Counted from the stretch's first letter, positions 18,261-26,762 are shown. The stretch is DNA of 64,000 nucleotides from Streptomyces angustmyceticus (GCF_019933235.1 NZ_CP082945.1:5493501-5557500), one strand, 5' to 3'. The notes: a model not told the origin generated them from the letters alone. Translations and numbers: made by a program.

Positions 18261-19558
18261 GGAGTTGCTCCTGCCTGGTCGGGGGTGATGGGGGTGAACC
18301 GGGCCGGGAGCGCGGCGAGGGCCCGGTGGAACGCGCCGTTGCGCCACTGCAACTCGCTCGCGTCCACGGCGAGTTCGATGTCGGAGAGCCAGGCGGTGAG
18401 CCGCTCGATCGCGGTGGTGGCGATCAGCAGCGCGTGCCGCTTCACGGGGCAGGCGTGCGGCCCCGCAGCCCAGGACAGGTGCGAGCCGCCCCCGGAGCCG
18501 GGTCCCGCCTGCCCGGTGGTGTCGAACTGGCTGTTGGCGGCCGCGTACGACACCATTACCAGCTGCCCCCTGCGCACCCAGGTGCCGTGGAAGAAGACGT
18601 CACGGACCGGGTAGTGGGCGGAGTAGTTGGCCAGCGGCGGGTCGTTCCACAGGACCTCGTTGAGCGCGTCGTGCGCGGTCAGCGCCCCGCCGGAGAGGGT
18701 GTTGTAGTAGCGGTCGTCGGAGAGCATCCGCGACAGCGCGTTGCCGATGAGGTTGGCCAGCGGCTCGTTGCCCGCGCCCATCGTGAGGATGATGTTGTGG
18801 ATCAGTTCCTCGTCGTTGAGCGCGTTCGGGTGGTCCATGAACCAGGAGGTCAGGTCCGGCCCGCGCTGGGCCTTCTTCGCGCCGACCAGCTCCATGATGT
18901 AGCTGGTGTACGCCTCGTTGGCGGCGGCGGCCTCCTCGGGGGAGTTGCCGTCCAGCATGCCGCCGATGGCCGCGATCAGCCGGTCGCTGTACGAATCCGG
19001 CAGCCCGAAGAGGTTGTTGAACATCAGCAGCGGGATCAGCCGCGCGTAGTCGGCGATCAGGTCGACCTCGCCGTGCGCGCCGAAGCGCTGGATCAGGGAG
19101 TCCGCGGCGTGGTGGACGCGGGCGCGCAGCTCGTGCGGCTCGACGAGCTTGAAGCTGTCGACGACGACGTCCCGGTAGCGGACGTGCGCGGGCCCGTCGG
19201 CGTAGAAGATGTTGGGACGCCACATCAGCATCGGCATGACGGGGGAGTCCGGCGGGACCGTGGTCATCCACTCCCGCGAGTCCTTCGACCAGGTGGCGTC
19301 GTCGTGCAGCAGGTCGAGGGCGGCCCGGTAGTCGGTGACCAGCATCGCGGTCACGTCCGGGGCGATCTCGACCGGGGCCAGCGCCCCGAACTGCCGCAGC
19401 TGGGCGTAGAAGCGGTGCGGGTCGGCGGCGAAGTCCGGTCCGTAGAGCTTCACCGGCGTCTGGGTGTCGGGCTGCGCCGGCGGGTACTGCTGCGCGGGGG
19501 CGGCGTGTGCCGGGCAGCCCGGTGGCGGTGCGGCTCCCGGCTGGTGCGGGGAAGTCAC
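18176..19558 (-). CDS. CYP157-like cytochrome P450 without the ExxR motif
   Basis: 460 residues from the GTG at 19558, which overlaps the stop of the GTPase gene. The I-helix segment reads MGAGNEPLANLIGN near 260-273 and the haem loop AAGPHACPV near 364-372 has Cys370. At the K-helix, where P450s carry the nearly invariant ExxR, the sequence is EVLW (301-304): Trp replaces Arg. CYP157 enzymes are known for departing from ExxR while still folding as P450s, and they occur in conservons beside a CYP154. This one is therefore probably intact and not decayed. An N-terminal Pro/Ala-rich extension of about 35 residues precedes the fold. Confidence 0.8.
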   Translation of the reverse strand: MTSPHQPGAAPPPGCPAHAAPAQQYPPAQPDTQTPVKLYGPDFAADPHRFYAQLRQFGALAPVEIAPDVTAMLVTDYRAALDLLHDDATWSKDSREWMTTVPPDSPVMPMLMWRPNIFYADGPAHVRYRDVVVDSFKLVEPHELRARVHHAADSLIQRFGAHGEVDLIADYARLIPLLMFNNLFGLPDSYSDRLIAAIGGMLDGNSPEEAAAANEAYTSYIMELVGAKKAQRGPDLTSWFMDHPNALNDEELIHNIILTMGAGNEPLANLIGNALSRMLSDDRYYNTLSGGALTAHDALNEVLWNDPPLANYSAHYPVRDVFFHGTWVRRGQLVMVSYAAANSQFDTTGQAGPGSGGGSHLSWAAGPHACPVKRHALLIATTAIERLTAWLSDIELAVDASELQWRNGAFHRALAALPARFTPITPDQAGATPWHNRDSGPTSSTRPEATSTERPHASAR

Positions 19559-20187
19559 GGGTTCGGGTTCTCCTCGGGAGTGTGGGCCAGGACGTGCCCG
19601 ACGAGCGCGATCAGCGCGTCGACGGACTGCTCCCGGTCGCGGGCGTCGCACATCACCAGCGGCGTCTCGGGGTGCAGATCGAGCGCCTCACGGAGCTTTT
19701 CGACGTCGTACTGGGGCGCGTCGGGGAAGGTGTTGACCGCCACCGCGTAGCGCAGCCCGGCCTCCTCGACGATGTCCATCACCTCGAAGGAGTCCGCCAG
19801 CCGGCGGGTGTCGGCGAGGACCAGGGCGCCCAGCGCGCCGCGGGCGATGTCCTGCCACAGGGGGCGGAACCGTTTCTGCCCGGGGGTGCCGAACAGGTAC
19901 AGCACCATGTCCCCCGGCAGCGTCAGCCGCCCGAAGTCGATGGCGACGGTGGTGGTGGTCTTTTCCCGGACGCCGGCGAGATCGTCGACGATCGCGCCGG
20001 TCTGGGTCATGACCTCTTCGGTGTGCAGCGGCGGCGTTTCGGACAGCGCGCGGATGAGCGTCGTCTTGCCGACGCCGAACGGTCCCGCCACCAGGAGCTT
20101 GACCAGTGTCTGGTTCTCGCCGGAGAGGTACATGCTGCCGGTGTTCGCGCCGGGGTCGGCGCTAGGACTTGAGAGAGCGGAGTCCAT
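19555..20187 (-). CDS. Conservon GTP-binding protein (CvnD)
   Basis: 210 residues. Walker A/G1 AGPFGVGKTT is near residues 34-43, G3 is replaced by LFGTPGQKRF near 92-101 and the G4 position reads VNTF, as in MglA-like and Cvn GTPases. CvnD is a small Ras-like GTPase that works with the roadblock protein of the same operon, by analogy with the eukaryotic GPCR/GTPase modules to which conservons have been compared. It overlaps cvnC by 26 bp and the first P450 gene by 4 bp. Confidence 0.9.
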   Translation of the reverse strand: MDSALSSPSADPGANTGSMYLSGENQTLVKLLVAGPFGVGKTTLIRALSETPPLHTEEVMTQTGAIVDDLAGVREKTTTTVAIDFGRLTLPGDMVLYLFGTPGQKRFRPLWQDIARGALGALVLADTRRLADSFEVMDIVEEAGLRYAVAVNTFPDAPQYDVEKLREALDLHPETPLVMCDARDREQSVDALIALVGHVLAHTPEENPNP

Positions 20188-20524
20188 CGAGAACCCTCTC
20201 CAGGATCTGTCGGTCGAATTGCTCGGCTTCGGGAATGGGCACCCGGGCGTGCAGCCGCCCGGCGTCGACAAGGTCGGCCACCAGCACCTTCACCACGCTC
20301 ACCGGCAGGTGAAGGTGGGCGGCGACCTCGGCCAGAGACAGCGCCCCGGGCTGCAGCAGCTCCAGGATGCGGTGCTCCTCCGGGCGTACCTCGCTGGTGA
20401 TCGGCATGCCCACGCTGTGCAGCAGGGTGAGCCGGTCCAGGGTGTTGCGGCTTGGCTGGGCGCGTCCGCCGGTGGCCAGGTAGGCCGGGACGAGGCGCCT
20501 GCCGCTGCTCTGGCGGGGGGTCAT
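20162..20524 (-). CDS. Conservon DUF742 protein (CvnC)
   Basis: 120 residues, starting MTPRQSSGRRLVPAYLATGGRAQP, which is the usual DUF742 opening (VRPYxxTGGR). A winged-helix-like part follows (HRILELLQPGALSLAEVAAHLHLPVSVVKVLVADLVDAGRL, split over about residues 50-90). It is the third conserved member of the cvnABCD set. Its ATG overlaps the cvnB stop (ATGA). The biochemical role of CvnC is not established; the HTH-like sequence hints at nucleic-acid or protein binding. Confidence 0.9.
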   Translation of the reverse strand: MTPRQSSGRRLVPAYLATGGRAQPSRNTLDRLTLLHSVGMPITSEVRPEEHRILELLQPGALSLAEVAAHLHLPVSVVKVLVADLVDAGRLHARVPIPEAEQFDRQILERVLDGLRSLKS

Positions 20525-20949
20525 ACGGGGTTGCCCAGGTCCCGGGCCGGGCTGTTCATGGCCTTGTTGCCCAGGGTCGTGACCTGGATCTGCATGTGGT
20601 GGGCGACGACGCCCATGTTCACCTCCGGACCGGCGAAGACCGCCAGGCAGGTGTTCTCGCCGGCGGGTATCGCGAAGACGAAGCCGTCGTCGGACTCGAT
20701 GACCGTCTGCCGCAGCCGGGCGTCGTCCTTCCCGGCGAACGCCGCGGTCACGGCGCGGCCCGCACCCTGGAGCGCGGACATCATCGCGGCGACGCCCTCG
20801 CCGGCCTCACGCTGCAGGCCCGGCGAGGCGCCCTCGATGAAGCCGTCGCCGGAGATCACGGCTGCGTGAACAACATGCGGCAACTCCATCAGGGGCGCCA
20901 GCACCCAGGACTTGTCCTCGGCGACACGGCGGCGGGTGGGGCTGTTCAT
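20521..20949 (-). CDS. Conservon roadblock/LC7 protein (CvnB)
   Basis: 142 residues starting MNSPTRRRVAEDKSWVLAPL. The roadblock/LC7 fold appears as the LPHVVHAAVISGDGFIEGASPGL strand-turn-strand (about 23-45, given here in part), a middle helix EGVAAMMSALQGAGRAV and a C-terminal helix. In bacteria these proteins act as GTPase-activating or scaffolding partners for small GTPases such as CvnD. It overlaps cvnA and cvnC by 4 bp on each side. Confidence 0.92.
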   Translation of the reverse strand: MNSPTRRRVAEDKSWVLAPLMELPHVVHAAVISGDGFIEGASPGLQREAGEGVAAMMSALQGAGRAVTAAFAGKDDARLRQTVIESDDGFVFAIPAGENTCLAVFAGPEVNMGVVAHHMQIQVTTLGNKAMNSPARDLGNPV

Positions 20950-22373
20950 GACTGTGCGTTCCCTTCGGGACTGCGAGGGGGTTCTGACTGGGCGGCTGCC
21001 CGGCCGGATTCGGTACCGCGCTGGAGCGCGGCCCAACGGGATCCGGTCTCCTCCGGGGAGCGCGGGGGAAGCGATGCGGTGCGCTCGGCACTCTCATCGA
21101 GTTCGGAGACGGGCTTGCGGCGGCGCCGGCGCGGCAGCTCGCCCTCGGCCTGCTGGACGGGCGCCTCGTAGGAGGGCGCGGGCTGCGCGGCGGGCGCGGG
21201 CTGTGCGGCGGCCGGGGGCGGCGTCGCGGAACCGGTGGGCAGGACGGAGGAGGAACGATCCGGCACCGCGGAACGGTGCGGCAGGGGAGCCATCACGGAC
21301 ATCGGCTGGGCGCTCTCGTCGAGGACGGTGAGGAGGGGGTCACCCGGGATGTACACGACCGCCCGCACACCGCCGTACGGCGACGGCTCGACGTGCACCC
21401 CGAAGCCGTACTGGCGCACCAGCTGGCCGGCCGCCGCGAACCCGGACCGCGGCGGGTCGCCGAGCTGGGTGAGCAGCAGGTCGTCGTCGCCCGACAGCAG
21501 CTCCATCGCGGCCTTGAGCTCGTCGTCGTGCATGCCGACGCCGTAGTCGTCGACGATGACCGAGGCGCCGCGGTTGCCCTGCTGGAGGGTGATGGTGACG
21601 GGCAGTTCACGGTGCGAGTGGTGCAGCGCGTTGGCCAGCAGCTCGGTCACCACGATCGCGATCGGCTCCACGGCCCGCGCCACCACGGCGATCGGGTCGC
21701 GCAGCTGGTTGCTGACCTGCACCCGCTCGTAGCCGCGCAGCCGGGAGGTGGCGCCGACGACCAGCTCGGCGAGGTAGGAGTCCTCGCGGGTCAGCCCCGG
21801 CCAGGCGCCGCAGACGACACCGGTGGCCTGGATGCGCCGCAGCGCCTGCTCGTTGAGGAAGTCCGCGTTCAGCAGGTCCTGGGCGACGTTCGGGTCGTCG
21901 TAGCGGTGCTGCATGTCCTGCAGCGCCGTCTGGAGGCGGTAGAGCAGCGCCTGGATGGTGGTGGTCGCGCCGCGGAGGGTGGACTGGGCGGCGGCGTCGA
22001 CCCGCGCCCGCTCCTTGGTGATCGCGTCGCTGACCTGCTCCAGTACGGCGTTCAGCGCCTGGTCGGTCTCCGTCCCGGCGAACCGGGCGTCCATCAGCCC
22101 CGGTACGGGCACGTGCGGGTGGGCCAGCGCCAGCGTCAGGTCGGGGAGCCGGGTACCGGCCAGGTGCCGGATCTCGGCCTCGGTGGCGCGCAGCCGGGCC
22201 GACAGCTCCGTATTGCTGTGCAGCGTGGCGCTGTTCTGTTCCTCAGCGGCGGAGAGGCGTGATCTCAGGTCCGCGCGCTGCCCGCGCGCCCGGATCGAGA
22301 GCGCCGCCAGGACCACGGCGGCGGCCGTACCTGCGCTGAGGCACCACAACAGCGCCTCCGGTATGGATGTCAT
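20946..22373 (-). CDS. Conservon sensor histidine-kinase-like ATPase (CvnA)
   Basis: 475 residues from the ATG at 22373, which has GAGGA 7 nt upstream; a TTG at 22385 is possible. One N-terminal membrane segment (about residues 6-25) is followed by a coiled coil (SRLSAAEEQNSATLHSN). The C-terminal HATPase domain (about 230-340) has the N box IVVTELLANALHHS and the G1 box VDDYGVGM. A Pro/Ala-rich tail of about 120 residues follows. No typical phospho-acceptor His box is visible, as is usual for CvnA. It is the membrane component and first gene of the conservon. Confidence 0.88.
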   Translation of the reverse strand: MTSIPEALLWCLSAGTAAAVVLAALSIRARGQRADLRSRLSAAEEQNSATLHSNTELSARLRATEAEIRHLAGTRLPDLTLALAHPHVPVPGLMDARFAGTETDQALNAVLEQVSDAITKERARVDAAAQSTLRGATTTIQALLYRLQTALQDMQHRYDDPNVAQDLLNADFLNEQALRRIQATGVVCGAWPGLTREDSYLAELVVGATSRLRGYERVQVSNQLRDPIAVVARAVEPIAIVVTELLANALHHSHRELPVTITLQQGNRGASVIVDDYGVGMHDDELKAAMELLSGDDDLLLTQLGDPPRSGFAAAGQLVRQYGFGVHVEPSPYGGVRAVVYIPGDPLLTVLDESAQPMSVMAPLPHRSAVPDRSSSVLPTGSATPPPAAAQPAPAAQPAPSYEAPVQQAEGELPRRRRRKPVSELDESAERTASLPPRSPEETGSRWAALQRGTESGRAAAQSEPPRSPEGNAQS

Positions 22374-22548
22374 CGAGATCCTCAATTGGGGTACTGACTG
22401 GGTCGGCCGGCCATCACGGCGTTGTGCTGCCGATCATCACGGGATGCTACCGGGCAGTTGACGTGCCGTGAGGGCCACTTCCCACGGGGGACTGAGAAGT
22501 GTGGAAGGTCGCCTTCCGCCCGCGATGCCCCGGACGATAACGTGATGT

Positions 22549-22578
22549 GGCCCCGTCATCCAGTGGGATGGCGGGGCC
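22549..22578 (-). terminator. Strong hairpin between the DUF397-like remnant and cvnA
   Basis: A 13-bp stem with one G-T pair, GGCCCCGTCATCC (22549-22561) with GGATGGCGGGGCC (22566-22578), and a 4-nt loop AGTG. It lies 36 nt downstream of the minus-strand DUF397-like stop at 22615 and upstream of cvnA, so it probably ends that older transcript. Confidence 0.6.
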
Positions 22579-22614
22579 TTTGTGTGGCTGGTGTGTACGC
22601 CTGGTGAAAAGCGT

Positions 22615-22812
22615 TCAGGAGACGCCGAGATGCCCGTCTTTGACGGCTTCGGCGAAGGCGGCCCAGGGGGCGGCGGGGAGGGTGGGCGCCGGGCCGGCCG
22701 GGCTCGCGCATCGTCGGAGTCCCTCCACCGCCGGTCCGGTCAGGGGCAGGGGCGCCTCCGGCGGCAGTGCGGCGACCCCCGGACAGATCGTAGGCCGCTC
22801 GCGTCCGCGAAC
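22615..22812 (-). pseudogene. Possible remnant of a DUF397 protein
   Basis: On the minus strand the 66 codons before a TGA at 22615-22617 end in AAPWAAFAEAVKDGHLGVS, the typical C-terminus of the small Streptomyces DUF397 proteins that pair with XRE regulators. Upstream the frame reads ASPAGPAPTLP, which may be the decayed PAGPALTF strand. No N-terminal W(R/K)SSxSxxxGxCVEV motif is present and an in-frame stop occurs at 22813-22815. I see no XRE partner. The rest of the 22386-23264 gap (about 880 bp) shows no convincing gene on either strand, so it may be a degraded XRE-DUF397 locus. Confidence 0.35.
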
Positions 22813-23264
22813 TCACGGCAGGATCGGCCACGCCACACCCGCAATACCGCCTCTTTGTGGAGCAGTTGGCGGGGCGTCATCGAGTGGCCTGAGCTGCGGG
22901 GGGCCGACTCCCGTTATTTCCGCCCCGGTTGTCGGCGGCGCCTCGGCCGGGACTGCCTTTCCTTCGCCCTTCTTCTGCGAGCTTCCCTGCGCGCTTCTCA
23001 TACAAAGCAGCTGTATAGCTCATTTCCTTGCGCCGCCCCGATGCGCAGCGTCACTCTCCGAATGCGAACAGTGAAACCGTGGAAGGTGGGAACGCGATGA
23101 AGTGGATCGGGGAAACGGGAAGCGTGACGACCGCCGCCCGACGGCTGGCCGATGCCCGGCGGGCTGACGGCGGGTACAAGGCCGCAGTCGGGGCCGGCGC
23201 ACGGTCCGGGTGCCGCGACGGGCCGGAGGACCGTGGCTCCGTCGCGATGCGCGAGAATGGCGCC

Positions 23265-24011
23265 ATGAGTCTGTTCCGCGACGACGGCATCGTGCTGCGC
23301 ACCCAGAAGCTGGGGGAGGCGGACCGGATCATCACGCTGCTGACCCGGGGGCACGGGCGGGTCCGGGCGGTGGCGCGCGGGGTGCGGCGGACGAAGTCGA
23401 AGTTCGGGGCGCGGCTGGAACCGTTCTCGCATGTCGACGTGCAGTTCTATGCGCGCGGCAGCGAGCTGATCGGGCGCGGGCTGCCGCTGTGCACGCAGAG
23501 CGAGACGATCGCGGCGTACGGCGGCGGGATCGTCACGGACTACGCCCGCTACACGGCCGGGACGGCCATGCTGGAGACCGCCGAGCGGTTCACCGACCAC
23601 GAGGGCGAGCCGGCCGTGCAGCAGTACCTGCTGCTGGTCGGGGGGCTGCGGACGCTGGCCCGCGGCGAGCACGAGCCGCATCTGGTGCTGGACGCCTTCC
23701 TGCTGCGCTCGCTCGCCGTCAACGGCTACGCGCCCAGCTTCGACAGCTGCGCGCGGTGCGGGATGCCCGGTCCGAACCGGTTCTTCTCGGTCGCGTCGGG
23801 CGGGGTGACCTGCGGTGACTGCCGGGTGCCGGGGAGCGTCGTACCCTCCTCTGAGGCCATCGGGCTCCTCAGCGCGCTGCTGACCGGCGACTGGGAGACC
23901 GCGGACGCCTGCGAGGCCCGCCACGCCCGGGAGGGCAGCGGGCTCGTCACGGCGTATCTGCACTGGCACCTGGAGCGGGGCCTGCGTTCCCTCCGGTACG
24001 TAGAGAAATAG
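23265..24011 (+). CDS. recO: DNA repair protein RecO
   Basis: 248 residues from the ATG at 23265 (MSLFRDDGIVLRTQKLGEAD). The N-terminal OB fold covers about residues 1-80 (GHGRVRAVARGVRRTKSKFG). The C-terminal helical domain holds a zinc site of two CxxC pairs, SCARCGMP near 156-163 and TCGDCRVP near 179-186. RecO loads RecA onto SSB-coated single-stranded DNA with RecR in recombinational repair. The recO-uppS order is conserved in Streptomyces. Confidence 0.95.
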   Translation: MSLFRDDGIVLRTQKLGEADRIITLLTRGHGRVRAVARGVRRTKSKFGARLEPFSHVDVQFYARGSELIGRGLPLCTQSETIAAYGGGIVTDYARYTAGTAMLETAERFTDHEGEPAVQQYLLLVGGLRTLARGEHEPHLVLDAFLLRSLAVNGYAPSFDSCARCGMPGPNRFFSVASGGVTCGDCRVPGSVVPSSEAIGLLSALLTGDWETADACEARHAREGSGLVTAYLHWHLERGLRSLRYVEK

Positions 24012-24022
24012 CGAAGACCACC

Positions 24023-24090
24023 TCAAGACACATACGTCCTTCAAGACACATACGCCCCTCAAGGCAAGACGCCCTCAAGACACATAGGAG
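24023..24090 (+). repeat. Short tandem repeat between recO and uppS
   Basis: Four units begin at 24023, 24041, 24059 and 24075 (periods 18, 18 and 16 bp). Units 1, 2 and 4 contain TCAAGACACATA; unit 3 is degenerate (TCAAGGCAAGACG). The last unit runs into the uppS ribosome-binding site (TAGGAG). The array is noncoding. Confidence 0.8.
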
Positions 24091-24101
24091 ACGTGGGCCG
24101 C

Positions 24102-24920
24102 ATGGCACGACGCGGGATTCTGGGCCGTAATCGACGTGAGTACGTGACGCCCGAGCCGCACCCTTCCGGTGCGCGGCCGCCGAAGATCCCCGGTGAGCTC
24201 GTTCCCAACCATGTGGCGGTCGTCATGGACGGCAACGGCCGGTGGGCCAAGGAGCGCGGGCTGCCGCGCACCGAGGGCCACAAGGTCGGCGAGGGCGTCG
24301 TCATGGATGTCCTCAAGGGCTGCATCGAAATGGGCGTGAAGAACCTTTCGCTGTACGCCTTCTCGACGGAGAACTGGAAGCGGTCGCCCGACGAGGTGAA
24401 GTTCCTGATGAACTTCAACCGCGATGTGATCCGGCGGCGCCGTGACGAAATGGACGCGCTGGGTATTCGTATCCGGTGGGTCGGGCGGATGCCGAAGCTG
24501 TGGAAGTCGGTCGTGCAGGAGCTCCAGATCGCCCAGGAGCAGACCAAGAACAACGACGCGATGACGCTGTATTTCTGCGTGAATTACGGCGGGCGGGCCG
24601 AGATCGCCGATGCGGCGGCGGCCATCGCGGCGGATGTGCGGGCCGGAAAGCTGGACCCGTCGAAGGTGAACGAGAAGACCGTCGCGAAGTACATGTACTA
24701 CCCGGACATGCCGGATGTGGATCTCTTTGTGCGGCCGTCCGGTGAGCAGCGGACCTCGAATTACCTGATCTGGCAGAGCGCGTACGCCGAGATGGTGTTC
24801 CAGGACATCCTGTGGCCGGACTTCGACCGGCGGAACCTGTGGCAGGCGTGCCTGGAGTACGCGAAGCGGGACCGCAGGTTCGGGGCGGCCCCGGAGGCGG
24901 AGGAGCAGCCCGCGACGTAG
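24102..24920 (+). CDS. uppS: Isoprenyl transferase (undecaprenyl diphosphate synthase type)
   Basis: 272 residues from the ATG at 24102, with AGGAG about 11 nt upstream. The catalytic signature VVMDGNGRWAKERGLPRTEGH is near residues 43-63, with the Mg-binding Asp in MDGNG. Further family motifs are LYAFSTENWKR near 83-93 and RPSGEQRTSNYLIWQ near 210-224. It adds cis-isoprene units to an allylic diphosphate to make the polyprenyl lipid carrier used in cell-wall synthesis. Streptomyces have two such genes; this one lies next to recO. Confidence 0.95.
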   Translation: MARRGILGRNRREYVTPEPHPSGARPPKIPGELVPNHVAVVMDGNGRWAKERGLPRTEGHKVGEGVVMDVLKGCIEMGVKNLSLYAFSTENWKRSPDEVKFLMNFNRDVIRRRRDEMDALGIRIRWVGRMPKLWKSVVQELQIAQEQTKNNDAMTLYFCVNYGGRAEIADAAAAIAADVRAGKLDPSKVNEKTVAKYMYYPDMPDVDLFVRPSGEQRTSNYLIWQSAYAEMVFQDILWPDFDRRNLWQACLEYAKRDRRFGAAPEAEEQPAT

Positions 24921-24934
24921 GCGCCGGGAGGCGT

Positions 24935-24980
24935 GAAGAGGGGCCGGTGGCGTTCGTCCGGACGCCGCCGGCCCCTCTTC
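24935..24980. terminator. Long bidirectional hairpin after uppS
   Basis: GAAGAGGGGCCGG (24935-24947) pairs with CCGGCCCCTCTTC (24968-24980), with a further internal GGCGT/ACGCC pairing. It lies between uppS and the convergent lipoprotein gene and can serve both. Confidence 0.8.
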
Positions 24981-25022
24981 CGTGCTGCCTGCTGTGCTGC
25001 CTTTCCGTATTGCCGGGACCCG

Positions 25023-25622
25023 TCAGGAGTGCCAGATCTCGCGGAGGTGCGTCACGGCGCCGGAGCCGTTCAGGGTGAGTTCGTAGATGTCTCCCGAGCA
25101 GGCGAGCGGCGGCTCGACCCGGTCGTGCTTCAGGCAGGCGGTGAGGTGCCCGGCGAGCGTGGTGAGGGGGACCGTGCGGTGGCCGGTGGCGCTGGTGGTC
25201 AGTTCGGCCGTGGCGCCCGCGGCCAGCCGGTACGCGGCGGCCTTGCCGGCTCCCGCGTATCCGCCGCCGTTGGGGTCGCAGGCGAACCGCGCCTCTTTCG
25301 CGGACAGCCGGCCCCCGGCCGGTGCCCCGGTGACCTGCACCATCCGGTGCCCCTTGGCGAGCCGCGCCGGGGTGCAGTCGGACGACGGCTCCGGGTCGAT
25401 CGGCAGGTCCTTCTGCTCGGAGGCGGACGCCGCGGGGGACGGGCCGTCGGTGGGCGCGTCGGTCGGCGGGGCGCTCTCCGCGTCGGTCGGTGTGGACCGC
25501 GGTGACGCGGCGGCGGAGGCGTGCGTCTCCGGGGCGGCGGCGGGGTCCTCGCCCTTGCAGGAGGTGAGGGCGGCCAGCGCCGCGGTGGCGGCGGCTGCGG
25601 CGAGCAGGCGGCGGGTGAACAT
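25023..25622 (-). CDS. Putative lipoprotein of unknown function
   Basis: 199 residues. The signal peptide MFTRRLLAAAAATAALAAL ends in the lipobox LTSC, with Cys22 as the lipidated residue. A low-complexity linker rich in Ala, Pro, Ser, Thr and Asp (about 23-75) leads to a compact domain with three cysteines (SSDCTP, RFACDP, LTACLK) plus PLACSG. The pattern recalls the small subtilisin-inhibitor-like secreted domains of Streptomyces but I cannot assign it to a family. It is followed downstream only by the uppS terminator; the NlpC/P60 gene lies 105 nt upstream on the same strand. Confidence 0.8.
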   Translation of the reverse strand: MFTRRLLAAAAATAALAALTSCKGEDPAAAPETHASAAASPRSTPTDAESAPPTDAPTDGPSPAASASEQKDLPIDPEPSSDCTPARLAKGHRMVQVTGAPAGGRLSAKEARFACDPNGGGYAGAGKAAAYRLAAGATAELTTSATGHRTVPLTTLAGHLTACLKHDRVEPPLACSGDIYELTLNGSGAVTHLREIWHS

Positions 25623-25727
25623 GCAGGCGTTCTCTCTCGTGTGCGGGCCCGGACGCGCCGGGACCGGCCCGGGGCGGGCCGCGGTGCCGGGCGCCGCGGC
25701 CCCGGGGGCCGGTGGGTCGGACGCGTC

Positions 25728-26762
25728 CTAGAGGCCGTTGCGGCGGTAGGGCACGTACGGCTTGCCGATCGACCTTTCGTGCGCGGCGTCGCCGGAGTAG
25801 TACGGGTACGGGATGACGTGCGAGACGGTGCCCTGGGAGCCGTTGTCCTCCAGGGCGATGTACTTGGTGTGCTCCTTGTCGGCCCAGCCGCCGAAGAGGA
25901 CGGTGTGGTCCCCGGCGATCAGCGCGTCGCCCGGCTGCAGGTCGTCCTTGGTGATCACATGGGCGGTGTCGTTGCCCATCAGGCCGTAGGTGTTCAGGCC
26001 CGGCGGCTCCAGGCCCCAGGCGGCGGAGACGAAGCCCGAGCAGTCGTCGCGGTAGCCGTTGGTGGTGGCCGACTGGCTGTAGCCGATGCGGTGGTTCACC
26101 CGCTCCAGGGCGCGGTCGATGATGTCCTTGCGCTCGCCGGGCAGACCGGAGGTGTCGGGCGCGGTCTCGACGCCAGCGCCGGTGGTCGTGTGGTGCTTGC
26201 CCGGCGACCAGGCGTCCCAGTCGCCCTTCGTCTCCCACTTGCCGTCGCCGTGCCCCTGCTCGGGGGCCGGGCCGCCACTGCCACCGGCGGCGCCACCGCC
26301 GCCGCCCCCGCCGCCACCGGAGGAGCCGCCGTTGCCGCCGCCGGTGCTGCCGCCGCCGGTGTGCCCGGGGGAGTGCGGGGCGTCGTGGTCCTTCTTCCGG
26401 TCCTTGATCTTCTTGAGCGCGTCCTCGATCTTCTTCTCATTGGCCTCGTACTCGGCCTTGACCATCTTGATCTTCTCGGCGTCGCCGGCCAGCTCGTCGA
26501 GCAGCTTCTTCTTGCTCGCCTCCAGACGCGCGCTCACCTCGGCGATGTCCTTGACGTCCGCGAGCACCTGGTAGGCGATGCCGAAGCCGGGGAGCGAGGC
26601 GAGCGGCGCGGTCGCGAGGTCGATGCCCGCCGCGGTGATCAGCGTTTCCTTGATCTCGCCGAGCCGCTGGTTCAGCTCCACCATCCGCCGGCTGACCGAG
26701 AGCCAGTCCTTCTGGATCTTGGCGAGTTCCGCCGTCTCCACGCCGAACGTGTCGCCTGCCAT
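25728..26762 (-). CDS. WXG100-like protein with C-terminal NlpC/P60 peptidase domain
   Basis: 344 residues from the ATG at 26762 (MAGDTFGVETAELAKIQKDW). About the first 130 residues are helical and highly charged, like a WXG100/ESX secretion domain, followed by a Gly/Ser-rich linker near 138-175. The C-terminal domain has the NlpC/P60 catalytic Cys in DDCSGFVSAAW near 247-257 and the His in GDHTVLFGG near 296-304. NlpC/P60 enzymes cut peptidoglycan stem peptides. With no Sec signal and a WXG100-like partner next door, I infer export by the type VII system. The partner WXG100 gene is 201 bp upstream. Confidence 0.75.
   Translation of the reverse strand: MAGDTFGVETAELAKIQKDWLSVSRRMVELNQRLGEIKETLITAAGIDLATAPLASLPGFGIAYQVLADVKDIAEVSARLEASKKKLLDELAGDAEKIKMVKAEYEANEKKIEDALKKIKDRKKDHDAPHSPGHTGGGSTGGGNGGSSGGGGGGGGGAAGGSGGPAPEQGHGDGKWETKGDWDAWSPGKHHTTTGAGVETAPDTSGLPGERKDIIDRALERVNHRIGYSQSATTNGYRDDCSGFVSAAWGLEPPGLNTYGLMGNDTAHVITKDDLQPGDALIAGDHTVLFGGWADKEHTKYIALEDNGSQGTVSHVIPYPYYSGDAAHERSIGKPYVPYRRNGL

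Noticed and set aside
18176..19558. Reading the ExxR-less P450 as a decayed gene or sequencing error
   Set aside because: The frame is intact, the haem Cys and I-helix are present, and CYP157 members are known to lack ExxR.
22813..23001. 62-codon minus-strand ORF upstream of the DUF397-like fragment (MRSAQGSSQKK...)
   Set aside because: It is in frame with the fragment, but its residues do not fit the DUF397 N-terminus and no RBS is convincing.
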